Assembly (NCBI GenBank): GCA_905221605.1
Contig: CAJNDS010002535.1
Coordinates: 62,001-126,000 of the forward strand
Reading direction: 5' to 3'
From: Symbiodinium natans
Taxonomy: Eukaryota > Sar > Dinophyceae > Suessiales > Symbiodiniaceae
DNA: 64,000 nucleotides
The translations under genes and the position numbers were made by a program. Positions 58,901 through 61,900 of this stretch are shown piece by piece (the stretch's first letter is position 1; each line of letters begins with the position of its first letter). The notes under the pieces were generated by a model, which did not search any database, was not told the DNA's origin, and was given only the letters and a program-made list of their open reading frames with translations.

Positions 58901-61900
58901 GAACACCAAATAAAATAACAATCACAATAAAAAAAGAAAAGTCGGTATATTTTCTCATAGTCAAGAAGTACAACAAAAATAATCAGAATTGACTAACACA
59001 AAAAAAACATAAACATAGGAGATAAACAAATACATGTATGTATATATATATATATATTTATATATATATGTACATATACAGAAAATTGAATTTAACAAAA
59101 CACATAAACATAAGAGATAAACAAATACATGTATGTATATATATATATGTACATATACATGTTTGAACCCAAAACACGCACAAGCCAACCTCAGAGGCCA
59201 AGCTGCGCGCTTTCGCTTCTCCGCCTTGGCCACGCTGCGCGGGAGCTTCATCTCGGCGGTGTACATGAGCATCTGGTCCACCGTGAGCTCGCCTATCTTA
59301 CTACTTACATCTCTCGGGTTTAGGGTTTAGGGCTTAGGGTTTAGGGTTTTGCATCATGCTCCTACATTGCCATGTTGCTGATTTTTGTTTGAGACCCAAA
59401 ACCTAAACCCCAAACCCGTAAATCAAGGAACTTGGTCTCAAGCAGCAAGTTCTTTGATGGCTATTTTGTCTTGACCCTACATTGTCCTGCGTGGCACTCA
59501 CAAAAGTTGTGCAGTTTTCCAGTTCGCAGCCACGAAACAAAGGTGTTGAAACACCTCAGACAGCATGTCATTAGCCTAGACCCGAGTAGCCTAGGAATAA
59601 CAAGGGTACCCTTTTTGGTTGAAGGGGGGGCTTTATACGGGAGGCCAAAACCGAAAAAACAAGGGAATAAGGGCCTACTCTGGGTCCTAGCAACCCTAAA
59701 CCCTAAACTTTATCAAACCCGGCCTACTCTGGATCCTAGCAACCTTAAACCCTACTAAACTTTACCCTGCACCCTTTTGCAACGGCCTTGTCAGATCTCG
59801 ACCGGACTGGTAGCCCACAGCAGTGACTTCAGATCATGCTCTGCACAAACCTGGTCTGCATTTGGGGCCTCAGGATCCTAAGGAAACTCAACGATATCAG
59901 ATGAATTAGTGAACATCATTACGACCTGGTTCCATGCATGATTGTTTCCGCTGGCTCTGCATGTTGTCGGCATTCCTCTGAAGATGTTCCTCCCTGCGCT
60001 GCTGCTTGAGTGCCATCCGTTGGGCTCAGTGTCGCTCCCGTAATTGCTCCAAAGTAGCCATCTCGCAAGCTATCACTCGAGGAGGCATGCTACCACCAGA
60101 ATGAACTGTGGAAACACTAGGTTTGGCCTCCCTGTGAACCACATCCAAGTCCTGTGGGGACGTTGCGTGTTTCGCAGCCAGGTCTGCCAAACAGCTGACC
60201 TTTTCCTGCAACTCGTTCTCCAAGCGTGAGATGATCGCATCCCGTTCCCGAAGCAAGGATGTGGTTGTGTCCGTCAGATCAGCGATGTGTTGCCTTACAT
60301 CCGTCATAACACCCATGACTACTGTCCTGCATTCTTCTTCGGTGCAGATGTTTGCAACTGTTTGCACTTCACCATGGGAGTACGGTCGGCATCTGACAGA
60401 ATCATACAAACTGATAGCGACCTTCGAGCCCTTGAGCTCGGCTACCTCCGAGGTAGGGTCAGGACGCTGACTGTTCCCAACCTGCGCGCAACCCAAAGCT
60501 TGTTTCAGTTTCAAGGAGACATCGGGCTTGGACATTCGATACGACAGCCTCAACGCATATGCTATGCAAGAGCTCAGCCTCGCTTCCATGGCGGAAAATG
60601 TGTGGCAAGCGCACCTAATTGAACTGCCGGATTTTGGCCTCGTAGCAAATTGGCTTGAGCCATAGCCATTTTGCACCCTAAACCCTCAACCCTAAACCCT
60701 AAACCCCTGGGTCCTAGTTATCTCCGAGAGCGTCTCCCAAGATCGGAGGACTGGCCGAGGAACCCAGGAGCGTGTCGAACTGCTCCACGTAGCCACCTTC
60801 TCTGGTTCAGGGTTTAGGGTTTGGGGTTTAGGGTTTAGAGGTTTGGGGTTTGGGGTTTAGGGTTAAGGGTTAAGGGTTTTGGGGTTTAGGGTTAGGGGGT
60901 TGAGGTTTGGGGTTTCGGGCCGAACGCGAAGACTTGTTGGTGCCTTTGCCCAAGTTGCCCCTTGATTCCTTCCGAAACCGACTCCTAAAAAAAATCTTAC
61001 GTTCCCAAGAACAAAAACCTCCCAAGGGCCTACCCAGCCTGCAGCTTTTGTGCCCTCAACCCTAAACCCTAAAACCTTAACCTAAAATCTAAACCCTAAA
61101 CCCCTGCCGAAGTGCACAAGTGCTTCAGCACTCCGGCAGAAGCCGGACTTCCCCCGTAGAGCACCTGCAGAAAGTGCAGGGACTCGTGGCGATTCGGTTC
61201 AATTCGGTGGCTGTTATGACTCCTTAGTTGCTGAGTTCATAAGCCCCCCAAAAAGTCTACACTTTCAGCTCCATAGGGGATTATGGTATCCCGAAAAGTG
61301 TATAGTGTGCCCACTCAGCTACTGAGACTATGACTCATACGCTTGCTTCTGGCAGCTGTTGTGGCTGTGGCAGCTCTTGCTGCTAAAAAACCAGCTGTGG
61401 TTAGTAAAGCTCCTGCTCTTCATAAGCATCTTACTCTCGTTCCAAAAGAAAATTGTTATAGTGTGGATACTTTTACTACCAGCCGTGGAACGACCCCTAT
61501 TGAAGATTAAACCCCTAAACAACCCAAACAAGCAAGACAGGGAGTTATCCTGGTGGTCCCTGTTCCCGACATACCCTGGGCGCGGCAACCTTAAACCTTA
61601 AACCCTAAACCGTGAAACCTAGACCCTGAACCCTTGAACCCTCAACTCTACACCCGAAACCTGAATCCTAAGCACCAAACTCTACCCTCTCTCTCTCTCA
61701 CAGGCGCTCCGTCAATGTCAGGCCTGTCGTGGCATCACAGCCAGCACAAAAGAGGCAATGGCCCGCGACCACTGCACTTACAGGAACAGGCGACTCAAAT
61801 CGGCAGTGGCTCTTTGACCACCGCACCAAACTCTACCCTAAACCCTGAATCCTAAACCCTCCAAACCCTCCAAACCCTCCAAACCCTCCAAACCCTCCAA

